NCBI GenBank assembly: GCA_014058105.1
Contig: JACGCM010002335.1
Coordinates: 248,001 to 312,000, forward strand
Direction of reading: 5' to 3'
DNA: 64,000 nucleotides
Origin: Kingdonia uniflora
Lineage: Eukaryota > Streptophyta > Magnoliopsida > Ranunculales > Circaeasteraceae
The position numbers and the translations under genes were made by a program. Below, in pieces: positions 60,601-64,000 of this stretch. Every line of letters begins with the position of its first letter. Position 1 is the stretch's first letter. The notes under the pieces are model-generated. The model was not told the origin of the DNA. It searched no databases and saw only the letters and a list, made by a program, of their open reading frames with translations.

Positions 60601-61696
60601 ACGACATTCTAGACAGACAATAACAGTAACAACATTATAGGCAGTTTCAGAGAATCATACAAGGAGTAAAAAAAGCTTTTCAAAAAAATTGGAGAAGATT
60701 ATGGATAGTTTCATATTCAAATTCGGTCATCCAAGCCTTCAAAACCAAAAAGATACCAAGGAAATTTAGAACAAAATTGAACATCACAGAACTGCAAAAG
60801 TTTCTAGCATGTATATATTAAAAAGCATACTGTTAACTCATACTTTTATAGCATTTGGAGAGAAATAAATAACATAATCTTTCAAAACAAGCATATGAAG
60901 CCTGAAAATGTTTTCTTTCTTATTAAGAATGAGATTAGAATCACGCTTTATTACTCTGATCTTGAGTTGACAGATAATGCTAAAAATAGGGATTTCATGC
61001 ATAATTGGAATGTTAATACTGTGTACACTATGAAAGTCCCTATAAAAGTCAGATAAGAGCATGCTTTGAGTGATTTATGTATTGTTAACACTGATGGTCT
61101 TTTAAGAATGGTATTGGTAGTTGGGGTTTCACAGTTCGTTCGGGGAGGAGTTGAATTTGTAGAAGAATTGTTTTTTGTTTTTTGTTTTTGTTATTTTTGA
61201 TTTTTTGTAAGGGCAGTTTGGGGTGAAAAAATATACTCAAACTCAGACTCAGACTTAGACTCATAACTCTCACTCAGATGGCATATTGAATCTGAGTGAA
61301 GAAGACAGTTTTAAGTGATTAAATCTAAGTCTGACTTGAGTTAGTGTTAAAAAAGAACACCTCCAAGTGCGATAAGTCAGTCCAAATCACTGAACAAACT
61401 CAGATTAAGACCTCTGAGTCTAACTTGGTGAAAAAACAAACGTTACCTAAGTCGCACCCTCAAGTTTCCTCTTAGTTTAAATCGGAACTCTAATATTTCC
61501 TTCTTATTAGAGGTTTTTAAAATCTATTGAGGTATCTATGACTAGAGTTTAATGTAAAGAGGAACATATGACAGTTGCAACTAGGACATTATTGGACGCT
61601 TTTGTTTACGGTTTTCAACACGTCATGTCACCAACTCACATGTGTTCGAGTTTAAAATGTGATTCGTTTGTTCCACATCTCTAAGACTGTCTCCTA

Positions 61697-62122
61697 TAAA
61701 TTCTCAGAGTATCTCCTAAAATACCTCCCTCAGTTGGGTAAACAATTCCAACTGAGTGAGGTCCAATTTCATCCAACAATATCTTAGTTGGTTTTTTTTA
61801 GCAGGCGCCTAAATGTTGGGCGTCTGTTTCATTTTTTTTAAAAACAAAAAAAAACATCAGGCTCCTAGTTGTTAGGTGCCCAATTTTTTTTTTTTTTTTT
61901 TAAACAAAAAAAATTGAGCGTCCGATTAGAAAACAATCAAACGCCCAACACTTGGGACCCCCGATTGGGACGTAAAAAAACAAAGTTGTACCTTGAAAAA
62001 CAAGGCTCAACCTTGATTTTTGAGGAGAAAAGCCAAGTGCGTGAGGTACTATTGCTGGACAAAAATCCTACGTGGCACCCTCAAAACCAAGTGAGTGAGG
62101 TACTTTAGAAGATGCTCTCAAG
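61697..62122. mobile_element. MITE-like element with inverted ends
   Basis: The left end reads TCTCAGAGTATCTCCTAAAA...CCTCAGTTGG. The reversed right end reads GAGAGCATCTTCTAAAG...CTCACTTGG. Inner inverted words (GGCGCCTAAATGTTGGGCG and CGCCCAACACTTGGGAC) and long T and A runs suggest strong folding. No coding capacity. Confidence 0.45.
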
Positions 62123-62955
62123 ACTTGAGTTTTGAGGTTGCCACATCAGATTGTTATGTCGAACATCGCCTCAAAGCCCAAGTCATATATGAAACTCAAA
62201 GCTCAAGTCTCTAAGGGACATGTGGACGGGAAAATGGGATCCTATCCACTTGTTACCGACAAAGGATAATAAACTCATGAGCTTGGTCTTACTTCACTAT
62301 TGAAAAATGAAAGAAAACCCTCTGAGCGGTTGAAAGGCTTAAAAGATAATGTAGTTCTGGAAAATCATATTTGTTGGTACCTATTCAAATGACTAATGCA
62401 TCGTTTAAGGCAAAACGTCAGCATTCATTTGTTAGCAGTACGAAGGAATTAAGTTGATTTCCATTCATATTGCATAAACAAAAAATGACTTTTCTCGTTG
62501 TTACATATATGTATGTATGCTTTGACTTGAGCGAGCATTCTGAAATAAAAAATCACCAAAGTAATATAAATAAGTTATATAAAAAATAATTCATGAGTTC
62601 GTTCCCTAATGAGGCGTTCATTTCTCAATTTGTTTCAAAATAATTTAATTGGTACACACAAGAAATTGGCTAATTCAATAACTTTTGTTTGAGTATCTCT
62701 AGCAGTTGGGTAGTCTGGCCTTACCATGTCAGACAAAAAAAAAACAACCCACACTTAAGCCTCCCAACAGTTGCTGATGACGTGGCAAGTCTTTTTTGAA
62801 TTAAAAAAATTGTTTAGTTGCACTGTGTTTTTTACTCCGTCCACAATTATTCATCTCCTCTTATACCAATAAATAATATTTAATCTGCACGGTGTAATTT
62901 AGTCTGTGCGGTATTTTAAACTCTGCCAAACTCATTTTTTTGAGTGTGAGCTCCT

Positions 62956-63023
62956 CACACCCGGTTGAGTTCTGACTGTGCTACACAAGGAACTCAAACC
63001 CATTTTTTTGATTGTTGGAAAAT
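62956..63023 (+). repeat. Direct repeat, left copy (~68 bp)
   Basis: CACACCCGGTTGAGTTCTGA through TTGGAAAA recurs at 63876-63943 with only a few differences, 920 bases downstream. Confidence 0.85.
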
Positions 63024-63589
63024 AATGGCTTACTATCACCTGATAATGAGCAAATAATGAATCCCTGGATCTGAACTGAGTTTGAAACTGAATCAGAAGT
63101 AGGTACTAAAATGAACTGGAACTGCACCTACAATAGAAAGAGTGTGAAGCTCGAGATGTGGATCGCAGACTCTTTAAGAACAATTTTTCAATCTGCCCAG
63201 AGGTATCGACAATGTAACGATCAGTTGTTCCCTAGGATACAACAAGCATGAAGCTCTACAAGCACGGTGGTACTAATCACACTGTATTTTGGTCGCACCA
63301 CCAATATCTTAGACGAAAGCAAGAGCAAGATAGAAGAGTTGAAAAACCAGAGAGAGAAATACTTGTGTGTTTTGATATTTTAAATAGTAGGGAACTTATT
63401 CACTTTTATAGACAAATTCTACAATGGCTAGTAATTAATATGAGCATAACTGTTACGAAATAAAGGAGTTATAAAGTTAATTAAAATATAGTCGTTATAG
63501 TATTGCATTTACAAAAATGTCATTGGACTTTTTTGTAAAACGATTACGAAAGGCCTAGCCCAAGCTAAGGCCCCCTGGGCCAGAAGAGC

Positions 63590-63650
63590 CAATTGCCCGA
63601 GCCTGAGCCCGAGCCCGAGCCGGCCTGAGCCAGCCAGGTTGCCCGAGGGA
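63590..63650. repeat. GAGCCC/GCCTGA minisatellite
   Basis: CCCGAGCCTGAGCCCGAGCC and similar GC-rich hexamer repeats stand out from the AT-rich surroundings. Confidence 0.7.
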
Positions 63651-63875
63651 TGTCCATGTATGAGATGGTCTAAAACTACCTCCCACACTCACTACTATAC
63701 ACTCCCTCTTATACTACTTGTATACCAGTTACAAGTGTACATTGAGTTTTATCTCTTTCTATATGCATTTATCTCACCAATGTGTGACTAAAGTAAAAAT
63801 GAGAATATCAGTAGTTTGGATAACTAAGAATTAATTTTATAAAACCATTTTTAACCAATTGTATAAAAAACCCAA

Positions 63876-63943
63876 CACACCCGGTTGAGTTCTGACAGTG
63901 CCACACAAGGAACTCAAACCCATTTTTTTTATTGCTGGAAAAG
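63876..63943 (+). repeat. Direct repeat, right copy (~68 bp)
   Basis: Partner of 62956-63023. The spacing and the different flanking DNA suggest either a local duplication or the edges of an inserted element. Confidence 0.85.
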
Positions 63944-64000
63944 TTTAAGTTTGAGTTGTCATATAATGGGAAGATCACTTAAACCCTATCAAGTTAAATA

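Larger units (their letters stand above)
58484..61447 (-). mobile_element. Non-autonomous PIF/Harbinger-type element
   Basis: The left end GGGGCGGTTTGTTTTTTTGCC and the reversed right end GGTAACGTTTGTTTTTTCACC form terminal inverted repeats. TAA flanks both sides (58481-58483 and 61448-61450), the 3-bp target typical of PIF/Harbinger elements. Near both ends the inverted repeat extends into CTGAGT/ACTCAG-rich DNA. The 2964-bp element carries only remnants of the Myb/SANT-like ORF1 and no recognisable transposase, so it cannot move on its own. Confidence 0.75.
61448..64000. other. Right-end intergenic DNA, no gene recognised
   Basis: Apart from the repeats listed separately, this end of the window holds only short unrecognised frames (for example 63248-63463). 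Confidence 0.5.

Overview
The window is nuclear DNA from a flowering plant, most likely a eudicot. The evidence is several intron-rich genes whose products match plant families: a MUT9-like/HD16-type kinase with the plant C-terminal domain, a SIN3-like corepressor, plant RTEL1, TMA7 and an arabinogalactan peptide. They sit among Ty3/gypsy, Ty1/copia, LINE and inverted-repeat elements in AT-rich DNA. The species cannot be told from the sequence. Nothing here looks prokaryotic, and there is no CRISPR array or operon.

Layout. 1-15465 is the 3' part of a large, decayed Ty3/gypsy element entering from the left. It holds RNase H remnants (including a second, Tat-type RNase H), a broken integrase, about 12.7 kb of non-pol DNA, a polypurine tract and a 557-bp 3' LTR (14909-15465). 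The non-pol part carries minus-strand coding remnants in two head-to-tail diverged copies (about 2076-6232 and 6233-11640), a layout known from Tat-lineage antisense ORFs. Copy 2 is interrupted by a ~956-bp insertion with TTCGAA-rich repeats.

15466-20537 holds a divergent gene pair. TMA7 (minus, four small exons, 64 aa) and a truncated SIN3-like gene (plus, 605 aa, one intron) have start codons only 270 bp apart, each with its own TATA box. 20538-26684 is gene-poor: a diverged copy of the SIN3-like gene's 3' end, a dead LINE fragment and a GC-rich inverted-repeat element just upstream of the next gene.

26685-47507 is RTEL1 (plus, 23 exons reconstructed, 1064 aa, all in frame). Its introns are loaded with mobile DNA: LINE and gypsy gag fragments in intron 5, an inverted-repeat element in intron 8, gypsy LTR/gag in intron 17, and a MITE split by a complete-ended but internally rearranged copia element in intron 19.

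50499-56291 is a MUT9-like/HD16-type casein-kinase-1-like gene (plus, 16 coding exons, 604 aa from an internal ATG) whose usual N-terminal leader is present upstream but out of frame and without its ATG. 57738-58011 is a two-exon arabinogalactan peptide gene (minus). 58484-61447 is a non-autonomous PIF/Harbinger element with a dead Myb/SANT-like ORF1. The right end holds a MITE-like element and a pair of ~68-bp direct repeats.

The host genes have separate jobs: translation-machinery association (TMA7), histone-deacetylase corepression (SNL), telomere and recombination helicase (RTEL1), nuclear kinase signalling (MLK/HD16) and cell-surface glycopeptide (AGP). I see no sign that they form one pathway. 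All exon coordinates were read by eye from reading frame, GT/AG signals and remembered family conservation; no alignment was run.
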